From assembly GCA_016710385.1 (NCBI GenBank), contig JADJVX010000011.1, forward strand, positions 62,001 through 126,000: 64,000 nt of DNA. Reading direction: 5' to 3'. The stretch comes from Actinomycetales bacterium (lineage in GTDB: Bacteria > Actinomycetota > Actinomycetes > Actinomycetales > Dermatophilaceae). The notes under the pieces are model-generated. The model saw only the letters and a list, made by a program, of their open reading frames with translations. It did not search any database and was not told where the DNA came from. Positions 44,483 to 52,686 of the stretch are shown here, piece by piece (positions within the stretch are counted from its first letter, which is position 1; each line of letters starts with the position of its first letter). The translations under genes and the position numbers were made by a program.

Positions 44483-44574
44483 GGCCACCCGGTGAGGATA
44501 ATCGACGGCAACGCCTGTCCCTCCGGCTCGCCTGCCGGGTGAGACAGGTCCGTCGTCCGACAAGGAGCTCCGGT

Positions 44575-44832
44575 ATGCCGTCCGCTCACCTCCCAGCCGA
44601 GGTCACCGTCCGCTATTGGGCGGGAGCGCGGGCCGCGGCCGGAATCGAGAGCGAGCTCGTCGCTGCCGGCACAGTCGGCGAGGTGATCGAGCAGGTGCGG
44701 GACCGGCATACCGGCTTGGGGCCGGTGCTCGCCGTCGCGAGCTTCCTGGTCGACGGGGTGGCTCGTGATCGCGACGCCGACGTACCCGCCGGCAGCACCG
44801 TGGAGGTCCTGCCGCCATTCGCGGGCGGATGA
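44575..44832 (+). CDS. MoaD/ThiS-family sulfur carrier
   Basis: This 85-residue ubiquitin-fold protein contains VTVRYWAGARAAAGIESE and VDGVARDRDADVPAGSTVEVLPPFAGG. It ends in the Gly-Gly that is adenylated and thiocarboxylated in MoaD/ThiS proteins. AAGGAG precedes ATG 44575, which lies inside a GTATGCCG motif. No moa or thi genes are adjacent, so the pathway (molybdopterin, thiamine or other) is unresolved. Divergent from glnR. Confidence 0.85.
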   Translation: MPSAHLPAEVTVRYWAGARAAAGIESELVAAGTVGEVIEQVRDRHTGLGPVLAVASFLVDGVARDRDADVPAGSTVEVLPPFAGG

Positions 44833-44839
44833 TGCGACC

Positions 44840-45664
44840 ATGGCTGGCGTGAAACCGAAGGACAGCTCCCAGGCGACGCGGCGTGCGGTCATCGGGCGGA
44901 CGCCGGTTGACTCGACCCGCCTGCCCGGAGTGGTCACGTTCGCGGTGCTCGTCACTGCAGCGGCGCTTGCGGTGGCCGTGCGGACGAGCGACGGTGGCTA
45001 TGTCGCGGTCGTCGCGGTCGCAGGAGTGCTGCTGGCCTGGGGCTGGCCGCTGCTGCTGGATGCCCCCACCCCGGTCGGTGCCGGCGTGGTGCTCATGGTG
45101 TCGTCGGCGGCCTTGGCTGTGGCCGCCCTGGTCAGCCCGCCCGGCGAGTCGCTGCGGTGGCTGCCGTTCGCGGTGTGCGTGGGGATGATGGCGGCCTTCC
45201 TGCAGCAGGTGCCTGGGGGCGCGATCCGGCCCCGGTTGGTCGACGGCCTGGCGATCACCATGACCGGGATCACCGCCGTGGCCAGCGGGATGGCGATGAG
45301 CGCCCTGGCCGGCTCGGTCCGGGGCGCCGCCTTCGTCGGGGTGGGATTGGCCGGAGTGGCGGCCGGTGCGGTGGCCGAGTTGCTCGGTCGCGTGCGGCGG
45401 GTCGGGGCGCTCGCGGTCTTCCCCGTGATGCTCGCCGGGGCGTTGGTCGGGGTCTGGGCGGCGAGCCTCTCGGGGTTCACCGTTTCTGCCGGGGTGGGCT
45501 TGGGGATGCTCACGGCGTCGTTCTCCTATTCGGTGCGGCGCATCTTCGGCGCGGTGAGCGGTATCGACGAGCTCGGTGGCCAGATCGCCCTCGGGGTGGG
45601 GTCTGTGCTCCTGCCCGGGGTGCTGGTCCTGGCCTTGGGGTCCTTGGCGGGGCTGCTCGCCTGA
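44840..45664 (+). CDS. Polytopic membrane protein, function unknown
   Basis: This 274-residue protein has about eight hydrophobic segments from residue 32 to the end, arranged as short helices (VVTFAVLVTAAALAVAV, YVAVVAVAGVLLAWGWPLLL, VGAGVVLMVSSAALAVAALV and others). The basic N-terminal tail has about 30 residues. No transporter or enzyme motif is recognised. It starts 7 bp after the MoaD-like gene, suggesting co-transcription. The start could be any of a few nearby codons. Confidence 0.7.
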   Translation: MAGVKPKDSSQATRRAVIGRTPVDSTRLPGVVTFAVLVTAAALAVAVRTSDGGYVAVVAVAGVLLAWGWPLLLDAPTPVGAGVVLMVSSAALAVAALVSPPGESLRWLPFAVCVGMMAAFLQQVPGGAIRPRLVDGLAITMTGITAVASGMAMSALAGSVRGAAFVGVGLAGVAAGAVAELLGRVRRVGALAVFPVMLAGALVGVWAASLSGFTVSAGVGLGMLTASFSYSVRRIFGAVSGIDELGGQIALGVGSVLLPGVLVLALGSLAGLLA

Positions 45665-45689
45665 CCGACGAGGGGCTTAAGCTCCGGCC

Positions 45690-46505
45690 ATGAGCGCACC
45701 CTCTCCCCTCCCGATGCTGGAACCCGTTCCCGAGCAGCCCGAGCGGGTGCTCGTCGTCGTGGCCCACCCGGACGACATCGAGTACGGCACGGCGGCCGCG
45801 GTCGACGTGTGGACCTCCGCCGGGGTGACGGTCACCTATCTGCTGGCCACCCGCGGGGAGGCGGGCATCGACGGCATACCGCCGGAGCAGGCCGCGCCGT
45901 TGCGAGCGCAGGAGGAGGTCGACGGGGCGCGCACGGTCGGCGTCGAGGTCGTCGAGTTCCTCGACCACCAGGACGGGGTCGTCGAATACGGCCTGAGGTT
46001 GCGCAAGGGCATCGCGCGCGAGATCCGGCGGCGGCGCCCCGACATCGTCGTGGGGATGAGCTACGACCAGGTGTTCGCCGGCGGGATGATCAACCAGGCC
46101 GACCATCGGGCGGTGGGGCTGGCGCTGATCGACGCGGTGCGCGACGCGGGCAACCGCTGGATCTTCCGCGATCTGTCCGACCCGGCCGACCCGGCCCACC
46201 CAGCTGACCCGGGCGACCCGGGCGACCCAGCGGACCGGGCTGCCGAGGCGGGGCTGGAGCCCTGGTCCGGGGTGGCGGCGGTCTATCTCGCCGCGGCCGA
46301 GCCGCCCACTCACTACGTCGACGTCACCGGTCACCTGGAGCCAGCCGTCGCGTCGCTCGAGGCACACGTCGAATACAACCGGCACCTGCCGGACTCGTTC
46401 CCCAAGCCCCGCGAGTTGGTCACTGGCATCCTCACCGGCGGCGCGGCAGCCGTGAGCCGGCCGGGCGTCGAGCACGCCGTGCTCTTCCGTCGCTACCCGA
46501 TGTGA
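45690..46505 (+). CDS. PIG-L family (LmbE-like) zinc deacetylase
   Basis: This 271-residue protein begins with the zinc motif VVVAHPDDIEYG (AHPDD, about 25). It has GMSYDQVFAGGMINQADHRAVG (about 120-140), where the third zinc-ligand His is expected. In mycothiol-making bacteria relatives include MshB and Mca, but this one lacks their fuller signatures, so the substrate is unknown. Between residues 165 and 186 is a repeat of Asp-Pro-Ala/Gly triplets, encoded by 9-bp DNA repeats. It ends before a strong hairpin. Confidence 0.85.
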   Translation: MSAPSPLPMLEPVPEQPERVLVVVAHPDDIEYGTAAAVDVWTSAGVTVTYLLATRGEAGIDGIPPEQAAPLRAQEEVDGARTVGVEVVEFLDHQDGVVEYGLRLRKGIAREIRRRRPDIVVGMSYDQVFAGGMINQADHRAVGLALIDAVRDAGNRWIFRDLSDPADPAHPADPGDPGDPADRAAEAGLEPWSGVAAVYLAAAEPPTHYVDVTGHLEPAVASLEAHVEYNRHLPDSFPKPRELVTGILTGGAAAVSRPGVEHAVLFRRYPM

Positions 46506-46512
46506 TCCGGTC

Positions 46513-46546
46513 CTGCCATCGGTCGGCTGCTGCCGGCTGATGGCAG
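46513..46546. terminator. 14-bp hairpin between convergent genes
   Basis: CTGCCATCGGTCGG pairs with the segment ending GATGGCAG through 14 consecutive pairs (two of them G-T) around a six-base loop. It sits between the PIG-L and DsrE genes and can serve both. Confidence 0.6.
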
Positions 46547-46569
46547 GCAGCAGTGGGTGGCCGGCGGGG

Positions 46570-46941
46570 TCAGTAGACGAGCGCCTGGGCCCCGGCGGTC
46601 ATGACCTGCTCGACGAAGCCCATCGCCCCGGCGATGCCCGCTCCGGGGAGCAGGTCGGCGGCGGTGAGCTCGCGACGGGCGGCGCACTGGGTGCAGACCG
46701 TGACGGCGTCCAGGGCCAGCAGCGCGTCGCGCAATTCGGCCAGCGGCGCGGAGTGCGCGAGGGTGAGCCGCTCGGCATACCCGGGGGTGGCGAGGTAGGT
46801 CGCGTCCCCGGTGAGCCACAACCGCACCGGTATGCCGGCCGCCGCGGCCGTGGTGCACACGGTGAGGGCTTGAGCGGTGCGTTCGAGGTCGGGCGTCGCG
46901 TCGGCGCCGCAGGTCAGTTTGACGACGAGGGAGCGCTCCAT
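46570..46941 (-). CDS. DsrE/DsrF-family protein
   Basis: This 123-residue protein has the DsrE-like fold. SLVVKLTCGADATPDLERTAQALTVCTTAAAAGIPVRLWLTGDATYLATPGYAE is followed by VTVCTQCAARRELTAADLLPG, with a CxxC-like pair (about 82-85). Relatives pass sulfur or bind small molecules. Its start codon overlaps a possible start of the divergent nitrobindin-like gene on the other strand; that gene more likely begins at 46964. Confidence 0.8.
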   Translation of the reverse strand: MERSLVVKLTCGADATPDLERTAQALTVCTTAAAAGIPVRLWLTGDATYLATPGYAERLTLAHSAPLAELRDALLALDAVTVCTQCAARRELTAADLLPGAGIAGAMGFVEQVMTAGAQALVY

Positions 46942-46963
46942 GGCGCCAGACTACGATCAGGTC

Positions 46964-47464
46964 ATGTTCGAACTCGACGTCAACCTGCCCGAACGACTGC
47001 GCCCGCTGGCCTGGCTGATCGGCCGCTGGGAGGGCGCTGGGGTGCTGGGTTACCCCACGATCGAGTCGCGGCACTTCGGACAAGAGATCGTCTGCTCGCA
47101 CGACGGCCGGGGATTCCTTGAGTGGCAATCACGCGCCTGGCTGCTGGACTCGGAGACCGGCGAGCGGGTCAAGCCCTCGGCGATCGAGCTGGGGTTCTGG
47201 CGGCCGAGCGAGGACGGCACGGAGGTCGAGCTCTTGCTCACCCATCCGACCGGCATCCTCGAGATGTATTACGGCCCGATCGCCCCCGCCAAACTCCAGC
47301 TGCGCACCGACAGTGTGGTCCGCAGCCCGCACGCCAAGGAATACAACTCCGCGACCCGGCTTTACGGCCTGGTCGACGGCGACCTGATGTACACCATGGA
47401 CATGGCCGCCATGGGTCAGCCACTCGGCCCGCACCTGTCGGCCCAGCTCAAGCGGGTGGGCTGA
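46964..47464 (+). CDS. FABP/nitrobindin-like beta-barrel protein
   Basis: This 166-residue protein is of the DUF1794/nitrobindin family, a ten-strand barrel that can bind haem. The signature WLIGRWEGAG (GxWxGxG) is at about 17-26. EWQSRAWLLDSETGERV, LLLTHPTGILEMYYGPI and MYTMDMAAMGQPLGPHLSAQLKR follow. Related proteins such as Rv2717c isomerise peroxynitrite. ATG 46964 is chosen because ATG 46940 overlaps the divergent gene's start. Confidence 0.85.
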   Translation: MFELDVNLPERLRPLAWLIGRWEGAGVLGYPTIESRHFGQEIVCSHDGRGFLEWQSRAWLLDSETGERVKPSAIELGFWRPSEDGTEVELLLTHPTGILEMYYGPIAPAKLQLRTDSVVRSPHAKEYNSATRLYGLVDGDLMYTMDMAAMGQPLGPHLSAQLKRVG

Positions 47465-47481
47465 CCGGTGATCCGGAGCCG

Positions 47482-47898
47482 ATGATGACCGACCTTGCTG
47501 CGGTGTTGCGCGCCCATGGCCGCCGACTGACCCCGCAGCGCCGCCGCATCGTCGAGGCGCTCACGCACCTGGGCCATGCGACTCCCGATGGGGTCGCAGC
47601 CCAGGTGGCTGCCGACGGCGGGCCGAGCGTGCCCCTGTCGACGATCTATCGCGGGCTCGAGGCGCTGGAATCGCTCGGCGTGGTTTCACACACCCACCTC
47701 GACCACCGCGCGCCGACTTACCACCTCACCGGTCACGCCGACCACGTCCATCTTGTATGCCGTGGTTGCGGCACGATCGACGAGGTGCCGGCCTCTGCGG
47801 CAACCGAATTCGTCGCACGGATCAGTGCAAGCAGAGGCTTCACCGCCGACGTCACCCACCTGGCGGTGCACGGCTGGTGTGCGAGGTGTCGGCCATGA
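47482..47898 (+). CDS. Fur-family metal-dependent repressor
   Basis: This 138-residue protein has a winged helix (LRAHGRRLTPQRRRIVEALTHLGHATPDGVAAQV, about 6-40) and TIYRGLEALESLGVV. The metal-binding half contains HADHVHLVCRGCGTIDEV plus a C-terminal CARC, giving the two Cys pairs of a structural zinc site. Whether it senses zinc (Zur) or iron/peroxide (Fur/PerR) cannot be told. It overlaps ygfZ by four bases, an arrangement common in actinobacteria. Two adjacent ATGs (47482, 47485) are possible starts. Confidence 0.88.
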   Translation: MMTDLAAVLRAHGRRLTPQRRRIVEALTHLGHATPDGVAAQVAADGGPSVPLSTIYRGLEALESLGVVSHTHLDHRAPTYHLTGHADHVHLVCRGCGTIDEVPASAATEFVARISASRGFTADVTHLAVHGWCARCRP

Positions 47899-48992
47899 CG
47901 CTGCCGGTGAGGTCGCCGCTGCTCGATCGCCCCGGAGCTGTCGAGGCCGAGGGCACCGACCGCGGCGTCGCGGCGCACTACGGCGACCCGATGCGCGAGC
48001 AGCGGCGGCTGCTCGCGGGGGAGGCCATTGTCGATCTCTCCCATCGTGAGGTGCTCAGCGTCACCGGCGCCGACCGGCTGCGCTGGTTGCACTCGATGAC
48101 GACGCAGCACCTCGTGGACGCCGCGGCTGGCCAGTCCTTCGAGACGCTGGTGCTCAGTCCCAAGGGTCACATCGAGCACGCCCTGCACCTGGTCGACGAC
48201 GGCTCGACGTCCTGGATCACCGTCGAACCCGGCTCTGTCGCAACGCTGTTGCCCTGGCTGGAGTCGATGCGCTTCATGCTTCGGGTCGAGGTGCTCGACC
48301 GCACCGGCGAGTATGCCGTGCTCGCCGGCCTGCCCTCGCCCGCGATGGCCGACCTCGCGCACCACGCCGTGGCGATGTGGACCGACCCCTGGCCGGGGCT
48401 GGTCGGCGACACCACGGCATACGGGCCGGTGGATGGCCACCCGGCTGCGGGTCGGCGCTGGTGCGAGTGGCTGGTGCCGCGGGCCGAGCTGGCCGCGATC
48501 GTGGGCGACCGCCCGGTGGCCGGAGTGTGGGCGGCCGAGGCACTGCGGGTGGCGGCCTGGCGTCCGCGGGCGGGTTTCGACACCGATAACCGCACGATCG
48601 TCCACGAGCTCGACTGGTTGCGCTCGGCCGTGCATCTGCACAAGGGGTGCTATCGCGGGCAGGAGACGGTGGCCCGGGTGCACAATCTCGGCCGGCCGCC
48701 GCGGCGGGTCGTGTTCCTGCACCTGGATGGGTCGGGGCACGTGCTGCCCGAGCGAGGCGAGTCGGTGCTGCTGGATGGGCGAGCGGTGGGGGTGCTCACG
48801 TCGGTGGCGCGGCACTTCGAGCAGGGGCCGATCGGGCTGGCGGTGGTCAAGCGATCGACTCCGGTGGACCGCGAGTTGACCGTCGGGGACGTCAGCGCGG
48901 CGCAGACGGTCGTCGTCGATCCGGGCGATTCTCCGGCCCACAGGCAGCTTCCCCGGAAGATTTCGCGTCTTTCTGCGAGACTGGAGCAATGA
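47895..48992 (+). CDS. ygfZ: YgfZ/GcvT-family folate-binding protein
   Basis: This 365-residue cytosolic protein helps iron-sulfur cluster proteins and tRNA thiolation in E. coli. The family motif KGCYRGQETVARVHNLGRPPRR is at about 250-271 with the key cysteine. DLSHREVLSVTGADRLRWLHSMTTQ is near the N-terminus. ATG 47895 overlaps the Fur stop (ATGA). Its own stop overlaps the next gene's start, giving a three-gene coupled set. Confidence 0.9.
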   Translation: MTLPVRSPLLDRPGAVEAEGTDRGVAAHYGDPMREQRRLLAGEAIVDLSHREVLSVTGADRLRWLHSMTTQHLVDAAAGQSFETLVLSPKGHIEHALHLVDDGSTSWITVEPGSVATLLPWLESMRFMLRVEVLDRTGEYAVLAGLPSPAMADLAHHAVAMWTDPWPGLVGDTTAYGPVDGHPAAGRRWCEWLVPRAELAAIVGDRPVAGVWAAEALRVAAWRPRAGFDTDNRTIVHELDWLRSAVHLHKGCYRGQETVARVHNLGRPPRRVVFLHLDGSGHVLPERGESVLLDGRAVGVLTSVARHFEQGPIGLAVVKRSTPVDRELTVGDVSAAQTVVVDPGDSPAHRQLPRKISRLSARLEQ

Positions 48993-49828
48993 TTTCCGGC
49001 ACCCTCCTGACCGTCGCCCCGACCGGCGCTGAGACCGACAAGGCCCAGGTTCCGCAGCTGCCCACGACGCTCGACGAGCTCGTCGAGACCGCGCGCCGCT
49101 GCCAGAGCGCGGGCGCGGGGCTCATCCACATCCACGTCCGCGACGCCGAGCACCGGCCGACGCTCGATCCGGTGCGGCTGCGGGAGGCCGTGCAGGCGGT
49201 GCGGGAGGCCACCGACCTGGTCGTGCAGCTCTCGACCGGGGGCAGCGTGCACGATCCGCTCGATGCCCGGCTGCGGGTGCTCGACGCCGAGCCCGACTCC
49301 TGCTCGCTCACGTGCGGCACGACGAACTTCGGCGACGACGTCTTCCTCAACCCGTGGGGCTTCATGGTCGACCTCTATCGGCTGGCCCAAGAGCGCGAGG
49401 TCGTGCCGGAGTTTGAGATCTTCGAGTTGGGCCACCTGCACGCACTGCGTCGGCTCATCGACACCTGTGGTCTGCCGTTCGGCGGCAAGGTGCACCTCGA
49501 CTTCGTCCTGGGAGTCCCCGGGAGTATGCCGGCCACGCCCCAGGCGCTGCTCGCGGGGGTGGCGATGTTGCCGCCCGAGGTGACGAGCTGGTCGGCGACC
49601 GGCATCGGTCGCGGGCATCTGCCAGTGGCGGCGACGGCCGTCGCCGCCGGTGGCCATCTGCGGGTCGGCATGGAGGACAACCTCGTCTTCTCCCGTGGCC
49701 GTCAGGTCCAACACAACGTCGAACTCGTCACGCGGGCAGCGGAATTGGCGGCGCTGATGCAGAGGCCGGCCGTGTCGACGGAGCAGGCGCGGGAGTTGCT
49801 GGGCATCAAGGAGCGCCGCTCCCGCTGA
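48989..49828 (+). CDS. Beta-keto acid cleavage enzyme (BKACE, DUF849)
   Basis: This 279-residue TIM-barrel enzyme condenses a beta-keto acid with acetyl-CoA. Zinc-ligand and active-site segments are visible: GAGLIHIHVRDAEHRPTLDP (about 43-60), VVQLSTGGSV, SLTCGTTNFGDD, FEIFELGHLHALRRL, HLDFVLGVPGSMPA and LRVGMEDNLVFSRG. Substrate specificity varies within the family. It overlaps ygfZ by four bases, which suggests co-translation though no functional link is known. Confidence 0.88.
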   Translation: MISGTLLTVAPTGAETDKAQVPQLPTTLDELVETARRCQSAGAGLIHIHVRDAEHRPTLDPVRLREAVQAVREATDLVVQLSTGGSVHDPLDARLRVLDAEPDSCSLTCGTTNFGDDVFLNPWGFMVDLYRLAQEREVVPEFEIFELGHLHALRRLIDTCGLPFGGKVHLDFVLGVPGSMPATPQALLAGVAMLPPEVTSWSATGIGRGHLPVAATAVAAGGHLRVGMEDNLVFSRGRQVQHNVELVTRAAELAALMQRPAVSTEQARELLGIKERRSR

Positions 49829-49861
49829 CCTTCCCGGCCGGGTGTGGCAACCCTCACGCTG

Positions 49862-49899
49862 TCTAGAGTTTGCATTTTGCTAACTAGAGCAAGCACAAT
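49862..49899 (+). promoter_or_regulatory. Promoter with direct and inverted repeats before the XRE gene
   Basis: TTGCAT (49870-49875) and CACAAT (49894-49899) are spaced 18 bp. A TTGCT..AGCAA inverted repeat (49877-49892) and CTAGAG repeats 21 bp apart (49863 and 49884) overlap them. The -10 lies about 7 bp before ATG 49906, so the mRNA may be leaderless. The repeats fit an operator, perhaps for the XRE protein itself. Confidence 0.45.
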
Positions 49900-49905
49900 G
49901 GAGGT

Positions 49906-50403
49906 ATGGCACCGGCACTTGTCCACGACCTCGGGGGCTACTTGCGCGAGCAGCGCAAGGCCGCCCAGTTGTCGTTGCGGCAGTTGTCGGAGCTGGCAGG
50001 GATCTCCAATCCCTACCTCTCCCAGATCGAACGGGGGCTGAAGAAGCCGAGCGCAGAGATACTCCAGCAGATCGCCCGTGGCCTTCAGGTGTCGGCAGAG
50101 TCGCTCTACGTCAAGGCGGGCATCCTCGATGCCCACCACGACGCTGGTGACCCACCCGATGTCCTGGCGGCCATTGCTGCGGATCACCGACTCAACGACC
50201 GCCAGCGCCAGGTGCTGGTGGACGTCTACCGGTCCTTTGCCGAGTCCGATTCGGCAGCGCAATCCGGCGCAGCCGATGAGGTCCGGACGACGACCGGCGC
50301 TCGCACCGCGACCCGCACCACCCGTTCGACTCGTTCCACCCCCTCGACCGGTTCTACCCCAGACGACCCGAGCCGCGCCGGCTCCCCGCGCGGCACCATC
50401 TGA
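49906..50403 (+). CDS. XRE-family regulator (Rv0474-like)
   Basis: This 165-residue protein has an N-terminal HTH (about 8-65): YLREQRKAAQLSLRQLSELAGISNPYLSQIERGLKKPSAEILQQIARGL. A helical middle and a Thr/Ser/Arg-rich tail (about 120-165) follow. The HTH closely resembles mycobacterial Rv0474, which sits just before hbhA exactly as here. It lies 26 bp before the HBHA-like gene, suggesting an operon. Confidence 0.85.
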   Translation: MAPALVHDLGGYLREQRKAAQLSLRQLSELAGISNPYLSQIERGLKKPSAEILQQIARGLQVSAESLYVKAGILDAHHDAGDPPDVLAAIAADHRLNDRQRQVLVDVYRSFAESDSAAQSGAADEVRTTTGARTATRTTRSTRSTPSTGSTPDDPSRAGSPRGTI

Positions 50404-50429
50404 GTCACCCGATCCCCAAGGAGGACACC

Positions 50430-51233
50430 ATGGCTCGCAAGCCCGCCCGTGACATCACCAAAGACCTCAAGAAGACCGCCGCAGACGCCCGGTTGCAGCT
50501 GATGGCAGTCGTCGGCGCGACCGACCTCGCCGCCGAGCGCGTCCGCGACGCCGCCGAGAAGGCGCGCGCGTCTGCCAAGGACTTCGACATCAAGGACATC
50601 CAGAAGGACCTCGAAAAGGTGCAGTCCCGCATCGACAAGGCCCAGAAGGACCTGCTCAAGCAGGTCAACAAGCGGGTCAAGGACCTGCAGGACGGCCCCG
50701 CCAACGCCTTCGGCAACAGCCTGACCCTGGCCAGCAAGGCCCAGGCCCAGGTCGAAGAGCTCGCCGAGCGCGGCGAGCAGGTCGTCGCCCGGATTCGCAA
50801 GCAGCAGCCGACTCAAGAGCTCAAGCACCAGGTCGAGACCACGGTCGCCGCGGGCAAGGGCGCTGTGACCACTGCCCGCAAGGCTGCCGTCGAGGCCGAG
50901 AAGGCTGCCGAGGCTGCCATCAAGACCGGTGTCAAGGAGGCCCGTGAGGTCGCCGCCAAGGTCGCCGAGACGGTCGAGAAGGACGCCAAGGTCGTCCGTG
51001 GTGCCGCCAAGAAGGTCGCTGCGACGGTCCAGGCCGACTCCAAGGAGACCGCCGCTGTGGTCAAGGCCAGCGCCGCCCGCACCCGTTCGGCCGCCACCAA
51101 GACCACGACCACGGCGCAGGCCGGCGTCAAGCGCACCACGGCTCGCGCCAAGGCCACGACGACCGGCGTCCGCAAGACGGCGACCCGCGCTCGTACCGCC
51201 ACCACCGAAGCCGCCAAGAAGGTCGGCGACTGA
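50430..51233 (+). CDS. Heparin-binding-haemagglutinin-like, histone-H1-like protein
   Basis: This 267-residue protein has a coiled-coil N-terminal part (about 20-110, LMAVVGATDLAAERVRDAAEKARAS, VEELAERGEQVVARIRKQQPTQEL) matching mycobacterial HBHA in pattern and position. A Lys/Ala/Thr-rich C-terminal half (about 120-267) resembles histone H1. HBHA is a surface adhesin and also acts inside the cell. Here the longer basic tail suggests DNA or polyanion binding. AAGGAGG precedes the ATG. Confidence 0.8.
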   Translation: MARKPARDITKDLKKTAADARLQLMAVVGATDLAAERVRDAAEKARASAKDFDIKDIQKDLEKVQSRIDKAQKDLLKQVNKRVKDLQDGPANAFGNSLTLASKAQAQVEELAERGEQVVARIRKQQPTQELKHQVETTVAAGKGAVTTARKAAVEAEKAAEAAIKTGVKEAREVAAKVAETVEKDAKVVRGAAKKVAATVQADSKETAAVVKASAARTRSAATKTTTTAQAGVKRTTARAKATTTGVRKTATRARTATTEAAKKVGD

Positions 51234-51244
51234 TTCCCCAGCGC

Positions 51245-51277
51245 CTTCCCAGTCACTGCATGCGGGCGTGGCTGGGA
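51245..51277 (+). terminator. Short hairpin after the HBHA-like gene
   Basis: CTTCCCAG (51245-51252) pairs with CTGGGAAG (51270-51277), beginning 12 bp past the stop. Confidence 0.4.
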
Positions 51278-51294
51278 AGTGCTTGACCGCTCAT

Positions 51295-51338
51295 GACGGG
51301 CGGCATGCCGAGACGACAGACTCGGTATGCCGCCCGTC
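51295..51338 (+). terminator. 18-bp hairpin, probable terminator
   Basis: GACGGGCGGCATGCCGAG pairs with CTCGGTATGCCGCCCGTC, all positions paired with one G-T, around an eight-base loop. It follows the HBHA-like gene and contains a GTATGCCG motif in its right arm. Confidence 0.65.
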
Positions 51339-51354
51339 TACCGTCACTGGCCCG

Positions 51355-51604
51355 CTGCGGGATGGTAGGGAGAGCCGGGAAACCTTCCGACTCGCCGTGT
51401 TGTCCGGTGCGGGATGGCTGGGAGAGCCGGGAAACCTTCCGACTCGCCGTGTTGTCCGGTGCGGGATGGCTGGGAGAGCCGGGAAACCTTCCGACTCGCC
51501 GTGTTGTTCGGTGCGGGATGGCTGGGAGAGCCGGGAAACCTTCCGACTCGCCGTGTTGTCCGGTGCGGGATGGCTGGGAAGGCCGGGAAACCTTCCGACT
51601 CGCC
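51355..51604. repeat. Five-copy 52-bp tandem array (minisatellite)
   Basis: The segment GGGAAACCTTCCGACTCGCC recurs at 51377, 51429, 51481, 51533 and 51585, exactly 52 bp apart, within a unit that also contains TGCGGGATGGCTGGGAGAGCC. Copies are nearly identical; the first and last are most diverged. There are no unique spacers, so it is not CRISPR. It is intergenic (52 is not a multiple of three), just before the asparaginase gene. Each copy has a small GGAA..TTCC inverted element. Confidence 0.9.
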
Positions 51605-51692
51605 GTCCTGTCGCCAGTCGTCGCCAGTGTGTCGCCTCTCAGGTCAGTCCGACGAGAACCCCCGCGGCATCGCCTCTGGCACACTGACGGGC

Positions 51693-52685
51693 GTGTCGAC
51701 CCCCTCTCAAGATCCCGAGTTCGCCGCCTCTGCCGCGCTGGATCCCGCGCCTGTCCTGGCCCATGTCGTGCGTAGTGGCACGGTCGAGAGCGTCCACCAC
51801 GGCACCGCGGTCGTCACCGCCGCCGACGGGTCGATCGCCCGCGCCTGGGGCGACCCCACCGGGCTGGTCTTCCCACGCTCGGCCAACAAACCACTCCAGG
51901 CGCTGGCCATGGTCGAACTCGGGCTCGATCTGCCCGGACCGCAGCTTGCCCTGGCCTGCGCGAGCCACAGCGGCGAGCAGTTCCACCTCGACACGGCCCT
52001 CGAGATCCTTCACACCGCGGGCCTGCGCGAGAGCGACCTGCGCAACACCCCCGACTACCCCTACGACGAGGGCACCAAGATCGAGTGGCTGCAGGACCGC
52101 AAGCCGATGACCTCGCTCGCGCAGAACTGCTCTGGCAAGCATGCAGCCATGGTCGTGACGAGCGCCGCCCATGGGTGGTCGCTGCCGGACTACCTCGACG
52201 CCGACCACCCACTGCAGCAGGCCATCACCGCCACCATCGAACGGCTCGCCGGGCCGGTCGGCGCCCTCGCGGTCGACGGCTGCGGGGCGCCACTGCACGG
52301 CATACCTCTGGCCGGTCTCGCCCGCGCCTTCGGGGCGCTGGCGAGCGCCGACCCCACCAGCGCACCCGGCCGGGTGGCCACCGCGATGCGGGACTACCCG
52401 GACCACGTCGGGGGTCCCGGGCGGCAGGTCACTCGACTGATGCGCGCGCTGCCCGGCGCGGTGGCCAAGGATGGTGCAGAGGCGGTGTATGCCGTGGGGT
52501 TGGCCGACGGTCGCGGCATCGCCCTGAAGATCGCGGACGGTGCCTGGCGGGCGGCCGGTGTCGTGCTCGGTGCCGTGCTGCGCGCCGAGGGAATCGGTGA
52601 CGACACCGTGTGGGAGCTGCTCGGCGACGCGCCCGTGTTCGGCCACGGCCGGCCGGTCGGATCCGTCGTCGCGGTCGGGATCTAG
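51693..52685 (+). CDS. Asparaginase (rhizobial-type AnsA/L-asparaginase II family)
   Basis: This 330-residue enzyme belongs to the thermolabile asparaginase family typified by Rhizobium etli. Hallmarks are VVRSGTVESVHHGTAVV near the N-terminus, PRSANKPLQALAMVELG, CASHSGEQFH, NCSGKHAAMV (about 150) and VDGCGAPLHGIPL (about 195). It should hydrolyse L-asparagine to aspartate and ammonia. GTG 51693 is preferred: longer frames run into the tandem array. The next gene begins 1 bp after its stop. Confidence 0.9.
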   Translation: MSTPSQDPEFAASAALDPAPVLAHVVRSGTVESVHHGTAVVTAADGSIARAWGDPTGLVFPRSANKPLQALAMVELGLDLPGPQLALACASHSGEQFHLDTALEILHTAGLRESDLRNTPDYPYDEGTKIEWLQDRKPMTSLAQNCSGKHAAMVVTSAAHGWSLPDYLDADHPLQQAITATIERLAGPVGALAVDGCGAPLHGIPLAGLARAFGALASADPTSAPGRVATAMRDYPDHVGGPGRQVTRLMRALPGAVAKDGAEAVYAVGLADGRGIALKIADGAWRAAGVVLGAVLRAEGIGDDTVWELLGDAPVFGHGRPVGSVVAVGI

Positions 52686-52686
52686 C

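Noticed and set aside
51355..51604. CRISPR array
   Set aside because: The 52-bp units abut with no unique spacers, and no cas gene is in the window.
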